Source of the DNA: a virus
DNA: 30,936 nt
Virus record (IMG/VR): IMGVR_UViG_3300048928_000081
Coordinates: 1-30,936 of that record
Strand: one strand, 5' to 3'
The position numbers and the translations under genes are program-made. Shown here piece by piece: positions 21,841 through 30,047 of this stretch (within the stretch, counting starts at the first letter, position 1; each line of letters opens with the position of its first letter). The notes under the pieces are model-generated. The model was not told where the DNA came from. It searched no databases and saw only the letters and a program-made list of their open reading frames with translations.

Positions 21841-22487
21841 CAGGCGCCGCAATCGGCGTAGTCGGCGGCGCAATGAGCGGCGGCGGCGGAAGTTCGCAAT
21901 CCACCACACAAGAGGTTGACCCACGCCTCGCAAAGTACCTCTACGGCGAGGACGGAGACGGGGGGCTGTTGGCTGATGTGTCCAAGTGGTATCAGGCCAA
22001 CAAGTCCGGCCTGAACGACCAGATGGCGCAGGGCCTGAACACGCAGTGGAACGTCTACAACGACCCCAAGACCTTGGGTGGGTATCAGCAGATGTCCAAC
22101 CTCGGCTCTGGCCTCATGTCCACGCCGGTTGTGGGGAACCCCTTCGCAGACGGGCGTCTGTCGCTGGGTGGCGGCAGCAACCTCGGCATGGGTGGTGGCC
22201 AGTCGCAGACACCGCAGCAAGCGCCGCAGAGCTACGGCATGCCGGCGAGCGCACAGCAGCCAATGCCCGCTGCTCCTGGTCCGTTCTCGTCCAGCCAGCC
22301 CGCCTATCAAACGGTTGCCCCACCTCCTGCCGCACCTGTGAATTCAAGCTGGGAAGACCTCTTCAATCCCGGAAAACAGCCCGTCCTAAGCACGGACAAG
22401 AACAAGGACTGGCGCCAAGGCGGAACCAACTGGGTTTGGAACGGCGGCATGTGGCAGCCCGAGCGCATGGAACAAGGAGGCGCCTGA
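21822..22487 (+). CDS. Probable ejection or internal virion protein 1 (221 aa)
   Basis: The protein begins MSWGAVAGAAIGVVGGAMSGGGG, an alanine-glycine hydrophobic helix typical of phage internal proteins that enter the cell membrane. The rest is Gly/Gln/Pro-rich and low in charge, with an aromatic end (NWVWNGGMWQPERM). AAGGAG lies six bases upstream of the ATG. Together with the next three genes it occupies the position of the podovirus ejection-protein cluster. Confidence 0.6.
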   Translation: MSWGAVAGAAIGVVGGAMSGGGGSSQSTTQEVDPRLAKYLYGEDGDGGLLADVSKWYQANKSGLNDQMAQGLNTQWNVYNDPKTLGGYQQMSNLGSGLMSTPVVGNPFADGRLSLGGGSNLGMGGGQSQTPQQAPQSYGMPASAQQPMPAAPGPFSSSQPAYQTVAPPPAAPVNSSWEDLFNPGKQPVLSTDKNKDWRQGGTNWVWNGGMWQPERMEQGGA

Positions 22488-22489
22488 CC

Positions 22490-23236
22490 ATGGCCATCAA
22501 CCCATACATCCAGCAGCAGGCCGATGCGATCCAGGCGGCCAGCAACCAGAACCTTGCGCAGAACGTCATGCCCGGCATCCGCTCCGGCGCACTCGGGGCA
22601 GGTCAGTACGGCAGCAGCCGCCAGGGCATCGCTGAAGGTGTCGCAGCAGGCAATGCGCAGACCGGTGTCGCCGGGGCTCAGGCGCAGCTCTACGGCAACG
22701 CCTACGCGCAGGACCAGAACAACGCTTTGCAGCAGCAGTCCATCAACAACCAGTACAGCCTGGGCATGGGCAATCTTGGTCTGGGCTTCTTCAACGCCGG
22801 CAACAACTACAACCTGGGTATGGGGCAGTTGGGCAACCAAGCCACGGCGCAGAACCAGAACTTCTACACCCAGCAGCGCGGGCAGGATCTGCAGCAGTTG
22901 GGCCTCGGGGCCTCGCTGTTCGGCCAGGGCGTCACGGGCCAGGTGGGCGTGGGCCAGGGCCAGTACCAGACGGGCCAGACGGGCTACAACGCGCCTTTGA
23001 CCAGCCTGCAGCAGTACAGCAACCTCCTGAGCCCATACACCGGCCTTGGCGGCACGCAGGTCACAACCGGCAGCGCAAGCGGCAGCGGCGGCCTCAACAG
23101 CGCCATCGGCGGCGCGCTTGCGGGCGGGCAGATCGGCAAGAACCTGGGCCTGGGTTCGAGCACGTCCAGTAGCGGATGGTCGATGCCGTCCAACACGCTG
23201 GACTACAGCGGCTCCAGCGCATTCAGCTTCACCTAG
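22490..23236 (+). CDS. Gln/Asn/Gly-rich internal virion protein 2 (248 aa)
   Basis: The protein is very rich in Gln, Asn, Gly, Ala and Tyr, with repeats of an N-N-x-x-LG motif (SLGMGNLGLGFFNAGNNYNLGMGQLGNQ). No enzyme motif is present. AAGGAGG lies ten bases before the ATG at 22490. Such low-complexity sequence next to the ejection genes is common in phages of this type. It may form part of a translocation tube. Confidence 0.6.
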   Translation: MAINPYIQQQADAIQAASNQNLAQNVMPGIRSGALGAGQYGSSRQGIAEGVAAGNAQTGVAGAQAQLYGNAYAQDQNNALQQQSINNQYSLGMGNLGLGFFNAGNNYNLGMGQLGNQATAQNQNFYTQQRGQDLQQLGLGASLFGQGVTGQVGVGQGQYQTGQTGYNAPLTSLQQYSNLLSPYTGLGGTQVTTGSASGSGGLNSAIGGALAGGQIGKNLGLGSSTSSSGWSMPSNTLDYSGSSAFSFT

Positions 23237-23243
23237 GATCACC

Positions 23244-24527
23244 ATGAGCCTTCTCGACTTCTTCGGCAGTGGCTGGGATGACCCGCGCTCCGGCCAGATC
23301 CTGGGCCTCGCACAGGGCCTGCTGTCTGCGCCTGGTGGCCGCGGCCTCGCAGCGGGCATCGAGGGCATGCAGCGTTCCCGCCAGAACGACCTACGCTCGC
23401 AACTGGCACAGTTGGAGTTGCGCGGCGCCCAACGCCAGGACCAGCAGCAGCAGCGCGCAATGGACCTGGACACGGCAATGCGCGAGGCCGCCGCAGCCTC
23501 CTACCGCACGCCGCAGCAAGCCAACGCGATGAGCATGGGACCGGCGCAGGATGGCGGCGCAGTGCCACAGGTGCAACCGGGCTTCGATGCAGCGGGCTAC
23601 ATCAATCGTCTGTACGGCATCGACCCCATGAAGGCCATCGCCGTGCAGCAGTCGCTGACGAAGGATTCGCAGTTCAACAAGATCGACCCCAAGGACTTCA
23701 CTCCTAGCTCTCTGGCCAAGTTTGCCCAGACGCGGAACTATGGCGACCTCGTGCGGCAGGACAAGCTCGAGTTCAAGGACACGGGCGGCCAGATCACGGC
23801 GTTGAACCCCTTCACAGGGCAGCAGGTAGCAGGCGTGGGCAAGACCGGGAACCCGTTCGATGACTTGGTTTTGGGCGATGGTGCGGGCGGCTTCCGCCCG
23901 AATCAGCCGCTGGTGGAAGCGCGAAAGGCCATCGCTAAGTCCGGCGCGGCCAGCACCTCGGTCAAGATCGAAAACAAGATGGGCGAGGGCATCGCGGCCC
24001 AGGTCGGGCCGATGTTGCGCGAGTCGGCTGGTGTCGCCGAGGGCGCCGTGAAGCAGATCGATGCCGCGGACCGCATCATGAAGGCGCTGGACTCCAACAA
24101 GATGTATGCGGGCACTGGCGCAACGATTGGCCTGACTGCTGCTCAAGTGGCAGACAGCCTCGGCATCGCCGGCAAGAACACGCAGGAGAAGATCGCCAAC
24201 ACACGCAACGTGATCCAGGGACTGTCTCAACTGACCCTGCAAGGCCGCCAGCAGATGCGCGGCCAGGGCGCCATCACGGAAAGCGAAAGCAAGCTCGCGG
24301 AACGTGCCGTGTCGGGTGACATCAGCCTGACCCCGGCAGAACTTCGCATCCTTGCGGGTGCTGCCAAGCGGTCGGCGACCTACATGCAGAGCGAGCATCA
24401 GCGCAAGCTGGATGTGGTTCGAAAGAACCCAGACCTCGCCGGCATGGCGCCGTACTTTGATGTTGCCCCCGTCCCAGCGGAGAAGGCGCCGGCCGGCAAT
24501 GTCGTTGACTTCGGGAGCCTGCGGTAA
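23244..24527 (+). CDS. Ejection or internal virion protein 3 (427 aa)
   Basis: The start is MSLLDFFGSGWDDPRSGQILGLAQGLLSAPG. A long Gln-rich coiled coil follows at residues about 45-90 (LRSQLAQLELRGAQRQDQQQQRAMDLDTAMREAAAAS), then helices through the end. The C-terminal domain (LTAAQVADSLGIAGKNTQEKIANTRNVIQGLSQLTLQGRQQMRGQGAITESESKLAERA) resembles the closing region of many podovirus internal proteins. The stop overlaps the next start by one base (TAATG). Confidence 0.7.
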   Translation: MSLLDFFGSGWDDPRSGQILGLAQGLLSAPGGRGLAAGIEGMQRSRQNDLRSQLAQLELRGAQRQDQQQQRAMDLDTAMREAAAASYRTPQQANAMSMGPAQDGGAVPQVQPGFDAAGYINRLYGIDPMKAIAVQQSLTKDSQFNKIDPKDFTPSSLAKFAQTRNYGDLVRQDKLEFKDTGGQITALNPFTGQQVAGVGKTGNPFDDLVLGDGAGGFRPNQPLVEARKAIAKSGAASTSVKIENKMGEGIAAQVGPMLRESAGVAEGAVKQIDAADRIMKALDSNKMYAGTGATIGLTAAQVADSLGIAGKNTQEKIANTRNVIQGLSQLTLQGRQQMRGQGAITESESKLAERAVSGDISLTPAELRILAGAAKRSATYMQSEHQRKLDVVRKNPDLAGMAPYFDVAPVPAEKAPAGNVVDFGSLR

Positions 24528-26719
24528 TGGACGTCCGCCTGCCTGACGGGACCGTCATTCAAAACGTGCCGGATGGCACCACGCGCGCCCAGCTGGTGGA
24601 GCGCCTGCAGCGCAACGGCATGACCGTTCCTGGCGATTGGCTCGGCACGCCAGCCGCCGCTCCTGCGCCTGAGCGCGCGGCGGTGGAGTCTGCCGGTAGC
24701 TTCCTGAACGACATCCCGCGACAAGTCGGACTGACTGCACGGTATGGCATAGAAGGGCTGGCCAACGCCGCCCAGATCGTGACCGAGCCAGTGCGGCAGC
24801 TCGTCACGGATCGGCTGCTGCCGAACCGCACGCCTTCGCTGACCGGCTTGGTGACGGGAGAGCGTCCGGTCAAGTCGCGCCCGCTCGGCGAAGAGGCATC
24901 GCGCCTTGCGGACTGGATGGGTCTGCCGAAGCCGCGTGATGCCACAGAACGGGTTGTTGGCGGTGCAACTCGGCTGGTTGCGGGGGCGGGCGGCACGACG
25001 GGCGCTGCTCGCCTTGGCGGAAGCCTGCTCGCACCCCTGACGGCGAACGTGCCGGCGCAGCTGGGGTCGGCTGCCGGTGCGGGTCTGGCCTCTGGCGCCT
25101 CGCGGGAGGCTGGCGGCGACGAGCTTTCGCAGGTGGGCGCTGGGGTGTTGGGCGGGCTTGTGGGTGGGCTCGTCCCGGGTGGCGCGATGCTCGCGGGGAA
25201 GGCTGTGGAGAACGCGGTGAATGACCGCATTCCATCACTGGCCCGCGCCCGAGACATGCAACTCGACGTACGCCTGGGCAACATCCTCCGCCAGCAGGAC
25301 GTGGACTTTTCGGCCCTGCCGGAGAGCCTGCGCCGCAGCATGCGGGCGGAGATGCGCGATGCACTGCGCACCGGGCAGGAAATCAACCCGGCTGCGGCAC
25401 GCCGGCTGCTCGACTTCCAGCGCACCGGCACGACGCCCACCCGTGGGATGTTGTCGCTGGACCCGGTGCAGATCACGCGCGAGCAGAACCTGTCACGCAT
25501 CGCCGCCAACAGCCAGGACGACACGCTGTCCGGCCTACCGCAGCTGCAGAACCAGAACAATGCCGCACTGATCGGGCGCTTGAACGATGTGGGTGCCGCC
25601 CGAGGCGACCCGCTGCGGGCTGGTGAAACAGTGGCCGGCGCGGTGCTGGGGCGGCAGGCTGGTCTACGCGGCGCGGAACAGGAGGCCTGGACCGCTGCGC
25701 GCGCTTCGCCTGGCTATACGCAGCCCATTTCCCCGGCTCCGTTGAACGCCATCAACCAAGCGTTGGGAGATGAGGCTTTGATGCCGTTCATGAATCCGAC
25801 GATCTCGCGGTACATGGAGGCATTCCAGACCGGCCAGCAGCCGTTCACGCCTCAGCACTACCGCAACCTGCAGTCGATGCTCTCGCGCGAGATGGCGAAG
25901 GGCGGGAACGAGGCAGCAGCGGCCGGCGCTGCGCGGCGTGCTCTTGAGGCGACTCCCATGACGCCGCTGACGCAGACCGGCAGCAGCATGCCAGTGACTG
26001 CCGCAGGTGTGAACTACCTGCGAGGGCTGGATGCGCAGCCTGCAGACGCCATGGCAGCAGTGGACCGCGCGCGCCAGGCGACCCGCGCAGCCTATGCCTA
26101 CGAGGACTCGTCACCTCTGGTGCGCAGCGTGCTCTCTGACGGCGCGTCCGGCGACCCGCAGCGCATCGCTCAGCGCTTCGTTGTGGGTGGCACTGCCGAC
26201 GAGGCGGCGACGCTTGCGCAGGAAGTGGGCGAGGGTGGCCGTGGCGCCATCCGTGATGCCCTGATGGCACACCTCAAGGACAAGTCTCTGAGCGGTGCAT
26301 CCGATGAGGTCGGGAAGTTCAGCCAGGCCAACTACAACAAGGCCCTCAAGCAGATCGGCGACCAAAAGCTGTCGCTTTTCTTCTCCCCGGAAGAGATCGA
26401 AAACCTGCGGGCAGTGGGCCGTGTGGCGAGCTACATGCAGGCCCAGCCCGTGGGTTCCGCTGTCAACAACAGCAACAGCGGCGCTTTGATGCTCGGCCGC
26501 GGCTACGACGCGCTGCGTGCGGTGGCTGGGAAGGTTCCGTTCGGCCAGCAGGTGGTTCTGGACCCGTTGCGCAACATCGATCTGTCACTGTCCCAGCGCG
26601 CCGCGCAGAACGTGACAGGCGGTCTCTTGGCTCCTCTGGAGCGGCAACTGCTCGGCGTAGGCCTGTTGCCTTCAGGCGTTGCCGCAGGCGGGCTACTTGC
26701 CGCGCCAAGCACCAATTAG
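24527..26719 (+). CDS. Large internal virion protein (730 aa)
   Basis: It opens with MDVRLPDGTVIQNVPDGTTRAQLVERLQ, a short domain that begins large structural proteins in many podoviruses. A glycine-alanine-rich hydrophobic region (residues about 140-225, with AGVLGGLVGGLVPGGAMLAGKAVE) looks membrane-active. The rest is helical (TLARARDMQLDVRLGNILRQ-like segments through EEIENLRAVGRVASYMQ). It is the largest of the four ejection-type genes and probably forms the channel that delivers DNA through the envelope. No transglycosylase motif (ES...) is visible. Confidence 0.75.
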   Translation: MDVRLPDGTVIQNVPDGTTRAQLVERLQRNGMTVPGDWLGTPAAAPAPERAAVESAGSFLNDIPRQVGLTARYGIEGLANAAQIVTEPVRQLVTDRLLPNRTPSLTGLVTGERPVKSRPLGEEASRLADWMGLPKPRDATERVVGGATRLVAGAGGTTGAARLGGSLLAPLTANVPAQLGSAAGAGLASGASREAGGDELSQVGAGVLGGLVGGLVPGGAMLAGKAVENAVNDRIPSLARARDMQLDVRLGNILRQQDVDFSALPESLRRSMRAEMRDALRTGQEINPAAARRLLDFQRTGTTPTRGMLSLDPVQITREQNLSRIAANSQDDTLSGLPQLQNQNNAALIGRLNDVGAARGDPLRAGETVAGAVLGRQAGLRGAEQEAWTAARASPGYTQPISPAPLNAINQALGDEALMPFMNPTISRYMEAFQTGQQPFTPQHYRNLQSMLSREMAKGGNEAAAAGAARRALEATPMTPLTQTGSSMPVTAAGVNYLRGLDAQPADAMAAVDRARQATRAAYAYEDSSPLVRSVLSDGASGDPQRIAQRFVVGGTADEAATLAQEVGEGGRGAIRDALMAHLKDKSLSGASDEVGKFSQANYNKALKQIGDQKLSLFFSPEEIENLRAVGRVASYMQAQPVGSAVNNSNSGALMLGRGYDALRAVAGKVPFGQQVVLDPLRNIDLSLSQRAAQNVTGGLLAPLERQLLGVGLLPSGVAAGGLLAAPSTN

Positions 26720-26773
26720 CGCCAGGATCACCAGCGAAATCAGCCAGCCAAGCATCCCCGGATCTACGTTCAT
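26693..26773 (-). CDS. Hydrophobic mini-protein (26 aa) between late genes
   Basis: On the minus strand, from ATG 26773, a small reading frame encodes one hydrophobic helix (GMLGWLISLVILALIGAW) followed by a basic end. AGGGGG lies about four bases upstream. It overlaps the end of the large internal protein gene and reads against the late operon. Its hydrophobic, in-register helix is suggestive, but the chance of a random small frame is not negligible. Confidence 0.35.
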   Translation of the reverse strand: MNVDPGMLGWLISLVILALIGAWRGK

Positions 26774-26783
26774 TCAGCCCCCT

Positions 26784-26807
26784 AGGCCACCCAAGCGGTG
26801 GCCTTTT
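26784..26807 (+). terminator. Terminator before the tail fibre gene
   Basis: Stem AGGCCACC / GGTGGCCT (26784-26791 with 26797-26804) has a five-base loop and is followed by TTTTGCATTTT. It separates the ejection genes from the fibre-lysis module. Some readthrough, or a promoter that is not visible, must feed the downstream genes. Confidence 0.75.
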
Positions 26808-26828
26808 GCATTTTAAGGAGCCCAACGC

Positions 26829-27764
26829 ATGGGACTTGAAGCCGCCAACTACATCGCCGACCTGGTGGAGACGAACCCGACCGGTTCGGACCCAGCCAGC
26901 TCGTCCGATGACCACCACCGCCTCATGAAGAAGGTGGCGAAGCAGACGTTCCCGAACCTCAACGGGCCGGTCACGGCGACGCCAGCCATGCTCAACGGCG
27001 ACAAGGTTCGCCAGGGGGCCGGCCCTGGGCAGCTCAATAACGCAATCTCGATGGGTTGGGACGGGGCGGAGATCCGAGTCTCCTTGGACGGCGTGAACCG
27101 CGGCGGCCTGGCCTACGACTGGACGGTCCTGGAAGCCTCGCCGCCCGGGTTGCTTGGCATGTTCTTCCAGAACTCCCCCCCGGCTGGATGGCTAAAGGCC
27201 AATGGCGCTGCAGTCAGCCGCACCACCTATTCCCGTCTGTTCGCGCGCATCGGCACCCTCTACGGTGCCGGGGATGGAAGCACGACGTTCAACCTGCCGG
27301 AGATGCGCGCTATGTTCGCTCGGTGTTGGGACGATGCGCGCGGCGTTGACCCTGGTCGTGGCATCGGTAGCTACCAGCCCCAGGCCAACATGGCCCACAA
27401 CCACGGCGGGGCAACTGGGCTGAACGGTGCCCACACGCCAAGTGGCACGGCAAACGTGGCTGGCTCCCACTTCCACACCGGCACGGCGCTCGCAGCAGGT
27501 TCGCACACAAACACCGTTCCACAAACTCGTGTTGCCGGCGGGGGCGGGGCGGCTGCTTCGCTCAAGAGTGAGGATCTGGCCGGGACACCACTGGCCACCA
27601 ATTCTGTGGGCGACCACACGCACACCCTGTCCATGACGACGGCGCCAGATCACACCCACATCCTGAGCATGAACGCGGTTCCCGATCACGCTCATTCCAT
27701 CGCGACGGACGGCACGGAGTCGCGTCCTTTCAACGTGGCCCTGATGGCCTGCATCAAGTACTGA
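26829..27764 (+). CDS. Tail fibre with collar domain
   Basis: The 311-residue protein starts after AAGGAG. A virion-attachment region is followed by a phage tail collar domain (PPGLLGMFFQNSPPAGWLKANGAAVSRTTYSRLFARIGTLYGAGDGSTTFNLPEMRAMFAR, residues 105-165). The distal part is glycine- and histidine-rich with HxH pairs at His190/192, 214/216, 263/265, 275/277 and 287/289, an arrangement that binds iron in the tip of T4 fibres. The C-terminus ESRPFNVALMACIKY is standard for collar-domain fibres. It is the likely receptor-binding protein. Confidence 0.85.
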   Translation: MGLEAANYIADLVETNPTGSDPASSSDDHHRLMKKVAKQTFPNLNGPVTATPAMLNGDKVRQGAGPGQLNNAISMGWDGAEIRVSLDGVNRGGLAYDWTVLEASPPGLLGMFFQNSPPAGWLKANGAAVSRTTYSRLFARIGTLYGAGDGSTTFNLPEMRAMFARCWDDARGVDPGRGIGSYQPQANMAHNHGGATGLNGAHTPSGTANVAGSHFHTGTALAAGSHTNTVPQTRVAGGGGAAASLKSEDLAGTPLATNSVGDHTHTLSMTTAPDHTHILSMNAVPDHAHSIATDGTESRPFNVALMACIKY

Positions 27765-27771
27765 GGTGGCC

Positions 27772-28305
27772 ATGAGCGAAAAAACCGTCTACAGCTATCA
27801 CCCCTTCGCCCGGGCCTATCTCGGCCCGTTGACGCTTGACGATAGCGACCGCAGCCCGCTTGAAAAGGACGTGTGGCTGATTCCCGGCGGCTGCCTTGAG
27901 GTTGCTCCGCCCGAGCCCGGCGCCGGCCAGTACGTCGCCGAAGAGGCCGGCGCCTGGGTGCTGCGCGACATCCCGCAGCCGCCGACGCCGACCCCCGAGC
28001 CTGAACCCGAGCCGCCGACTCCCGAGCAGCAAATGCAGGCTGTCGAGGACGCGATCCAGGACTACATGGACGCGATGGCCCGCATGCTGGGCTACGACGA
28101 CATCAAGACCGCCGTGACGTACGCGGACGAACCTGCAGTCCCGAAGTTCCAGGCCGAAGGGCAAGCCCTTCGCGCGTGGCGCTCGCTGGTCTGGGCGGCC
28201 TGCTACGAGCACCTGGCGCTGGTGGAGGCGTGGGAGGCCGAGATCCCGACGCTGGAGGAAGCCATCGCCATGCTGCCCGTGTTTACGCCACCGGAGGCAG
28301 CTTGA
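27772..28305 (+). CDS. Tail fibre assembly-like protein
   Basis: The 177-residue protein directly follows the fibre gene. A compact N-terminal domain (SYHPFARAYLGPLTLDDSDRSP) leads to a proline/glutamate linker (PPTPTPEPEPEPPTP) and a helical C-terminal domain, AVEDAIQDYMDAMARMLGYDD ... LRAWRSLVWAACYEHLALVEA, as in phage tail fibre assembly chaperones. The ATG at 27772 has GAGG five bases upstream; a GTG at 27766 is an alternative. Its stop overlaps the next TTG start. Confidence 0.75.
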   Translation: MSEKTVYSYHPFARAYLGPLTLDDSDRSPLEKDVWLIPGGCLEVAPPEPGAGQYVAEEAGAWVLRDIPQPPTPTPEPEPEPPTPEQQMQAVEDAIQDYMDAMARMLGYDDIKTAVTYADEPAVPKFQAEGQALRAWRSLVWAACYEHLALVEAWEAEIPTLEEAIAMLPVFTPPEAA

Positions 28306-28622
28306 CTATTCAAGACCCCACCGCGATCAACCGGCCAGTCATCAAGGCCTGTGCGTCCTGGGCCTGCGCGGGAGTGGCCCGCATCGCAGAGGCTGGGACC
28401 GCCACCCAGACCGATACATGGCATTGGGTGCAGTCCGTTCCATGGGCGGCCCTGGCGTCTGCAGCGGCGTTCGGCTACTCGCTGATCCTCATCGTTGAGG
28501 CCATCTGGAAAAAGGGCGTTCGACCGCTGGCCCAGCGCATGGGCTGGATCAAACCTCGCCGTCGCCTGACGGACATCACAGACAGCGAATGGGCGTCCAT
28601 GCGCCCGGGGAGTGACCGATGA
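28302..28622 (+). CDS. Membrane protein, probable holin-like lysis gene
   Basis: The start is TTG 28302, within the previous stop (TTGA) and preceded by GGAGG. The 106-residue protein has one strong hydrophobic helix (WAALASAAAFGYSLILIVEAIW, residues about 48-69) followed by a basic, Arg-rich cytoplasmic part. Position directly before the endolysin makes it a holin or antiholin candidate. A second, 3-TM holin lies after the endolysin. Confidence 0.65.
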   Translation: MTIQDPTAINRPVIKACASWACAGVARIAEAGTATQTDTWHWVQSVPWAALASAAAFGYSLILIVEAIWKKGVRPLAQRMGWIKPRRRLTDITDSEWASMRPGSDR

Positions 28623-29059
28623 GCGAACTGGAACGACAGCTGCGCGGCGACGAAGGCGAGAAGCGTCAGGCCTACCAAGACCATCTGGGGTTCTGGACCA
28701 TCGGGGTGGGGCGCCTCATCGACGCCAGGAAGGCCGGCAGCGGCCTACGCCCGGACGAGATCAGCTACCTGCTGAACAACGACATCGCCGACCGCAAAGC
28801 GGCCCTGGCTGCCAAGCTGCCTTGGATGCAGAGGCTGGACGAAGCTCGTCAGGGTGTGCTGCTGAACATGTCGTTCCAATTGGGGGTTGAAGGCCTGCTC
28901 GGCTTCGTCAACACCCTCAAGTTCATCGAGGCCGGCGACTACGGTCGTGCGGCCGACAACATGATGCTGAGCAAGTGGGCGACCCAGACGCCCGCGCGTG
29001 CAAAGCGCCTGGCCACGCAGATGCGTACCGGCGTGTGGCAATTCACCCCGGGGACGTAA
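28619..29059 (+). CDS. Endolysin, GH24 T4-type lysozyme
   Basis: This 146-residue muramidase shows the T4 lysozyme E-D-T catalytic set: Glu12 in GDEGE, Asp21 in YQDHLG and Thr27 in FWTIGVGRLID. The usual helical C-terminal domain follows (DEARQGVLLNMSFQLGVEGLLGFVNTLKFIEAGDY). There is no signal or SAR-type N-terminal helix, so release through a holin is expected. The ATG overlaps the previous gene by 4 bases. The cell-wall substrate is peptidoglycan. Confidence 0.92.
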   Translation: MSELERQLRGDEGEKRQAYQDHLGFWTIGVGRLIDARKAGSGLRPDEISYLLNNDIADRKAALAAKLPWMQRLDEARQGVLLNMSFQLGVEGLLGFVNTLKFIEAGDYGRAADNMMLSKWATQTPARAKRLATQMRTGVWQFTPGT

Positions 29060-29061
29060 CT

Positions 29062-29472
29062 ATGTGGCCGCAACTCCTGACCCTTCTCCCGGGCCTGCTG
29101 GACAAGATCCTGCCCGACCCCAAAGCCGCCGACGAAGCCAAGCTGAAGCTGATGGAGCTGGCTCAGTCTGGTGAACTCGCCCAGCTCAACTCGGCGACTC
29201 AGATCGCCGTGGCTCAGACCGAAGTCAACAAGATCGAGGCCGGCAGCAACCGCCTGTTCGTGGCGGGATGGCGGCCCTTTGTTGGCTGGATTTGCGCATG
29301 CGCCATCGGCTTCAAGTACATCGGCGGCCCGCTGCTGGTCATGGTGGCGGCCTGGTTCGGCCATTCCATCGAACTGCCGGACGTGGGAGCCGAAGACTTG
29401 ATGGTCCTGTTGGGCGGCATGCTGGGCCTGGGCACGCTGCGCACGGTCGAGAAAGTCAAGAAGGTCGCCTGA
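29062..29472 (+). CDS. Holin, 3-TM type (GTA_holin_3TM)
   Basis: The 136-residue protein has an N-terminal helix (MWPQLLTLLPGLLDKILPD), a charged linker rich in Gln/Glu, then hydrophobic segments FVAGWRPFVGWICACAIGFKYIG and LLVMVAAWFGHSIEL, and a final LLGGMLGLGTLRTVEKVKKV. The pattern RPFVGW and GTLRTVEKV is that of the 3TM holin family first described in gene transfer agents. GGGGA precedes the ATG at 29062. With the endolysin and the upstream membrane gene it makes the lysis cassette. Rz/Rz1 spanins are not recognised. Confidence 0.85.
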   Translation: MWPQLLTLLPGLLDKILPDPKAADEAKLKLMELAQSGELAQLNSATQIAVAQTEVNKIEAGSNRLFVAGWRPFVGWICACAIGFKYIGGPLLVMVAAWFGHSIELPDVGAEDLMVLLGGMLGLGTLRTVEKVKKVA

Positions 29473-29481
29473 TGCGGGCCC

Positions 29482-29694
29482 TCATTCAGCGATCTGGCAC
29501 GCCACATCGTCAACCAAACGATGCGTTCGCCGCGCCTCTGCCGCAACCATGGATTGCTGCCGTTGCTTGCGTTCTTGCTTCAAGATCGATGCAAGAGCGT
29601 GCGGCGAATAGAAGGCCTTCGCCTCCGCGCTTGGATACTCCTCAAACAGTCCGCCGAGCCCCAATGCTTGGGCAATGTCGTGCTGATGGTGCAT
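29482..29694 (-). CDS. Small minus-strand accessory protein (70 aa)
   Basis: This gene is opposite to the late operon and diverges from the gene at 29717. The protein begins MHHQHDIAQALGLGGLFEEYPSAEAK and contains the helix ALASILKQERKQRQQSMVAAEARR. No domain is recognised. No Shine-Dalgarno sequence is visible; TAGAAT (complement of 29701-29706) lies six bases before the ATG and could be the -10 box of a leaderless transcript. Its position after the lysis genes fits a moron, but proof is lacking. Confidence 0.45.
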   Translation of the reverse strand: MHHQHDIAQALGLGGLFEEYPSAEAKAFYSPHALASILKQERKQRQQSMVAAEARRTHRLVDDVACQIAE

Positions 29695-29716
29695 GTTTCA
29701 ATTCTAGGGGGTTGGC

Positions 29717-30004
29717 ATGACCTGGCACCTTGACCCCATCACGCTCCATGGCCGGCGCTACCTCGCGGGCAAGAGCTATGCGAACCGGGACAAGTACGCT
29801 ACCAACGTCACGGTGCAGATCATGAACGGCACAACGGCCTATCTGAGCTGCATGCTCAACGACGGGACCGATGGTCCGATCCGCAAGGAGGATTTTGAGG
29901 AACTGAGCGCCATGCTCCGAGACAAGTACGGCATCAAGGCCATACACATGGAGCGGCACGGTGCAGCGAAGGTCCACAACACCGGGCCGGCGCCTCTCAC
30001 CTGA
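29717..30004 (+). CDS. Right-end accessory protein (95 aa)
   Basis: The gene starts at an ATG with AGGGGG five bases upstream. The product is a compact alpha/beta protein, RRYLAGKSYANRDKYATNVTVQIMNGTTAYLSCMLNDG, followed by the helix RKEDFEELSAMLRDKYGIKAI. It is followed by a strong terminator, so it is the last rightward gene. A lysogenic-conversion or late accessory function is possible; no domain is known. Confidence 0.65.
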   Translation: MTWHLDPITLHGRRYLAGKSYANRDKYATNVTVQIMNGTTAYLSCMLNDGTDGPIRKEDFEELSAMLRDKYGIKAIHMERHGAAKVHNTGPAPLT

Positions 30005-30047
30005 TCTCGCGGGGTGTCTCCTGATCGGCTCAAGCCCGATCTTCACA

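Noticed and set aside
22307-23473. A 388-codon minus-strand frame over the ejection genes
   Set aside because: It is antisense to genes with proper ribosome binding sites and overlaps; it is Arg/Ala/Ser-rich with no recognisable features.
26829-29472. Diversity-generating retroelement (as in BPP-1-like phages)
   Set aside because: No reverse transcriptase, accessory protein or adenine-rich template repeat was found near the fibre gene or elsewhere.
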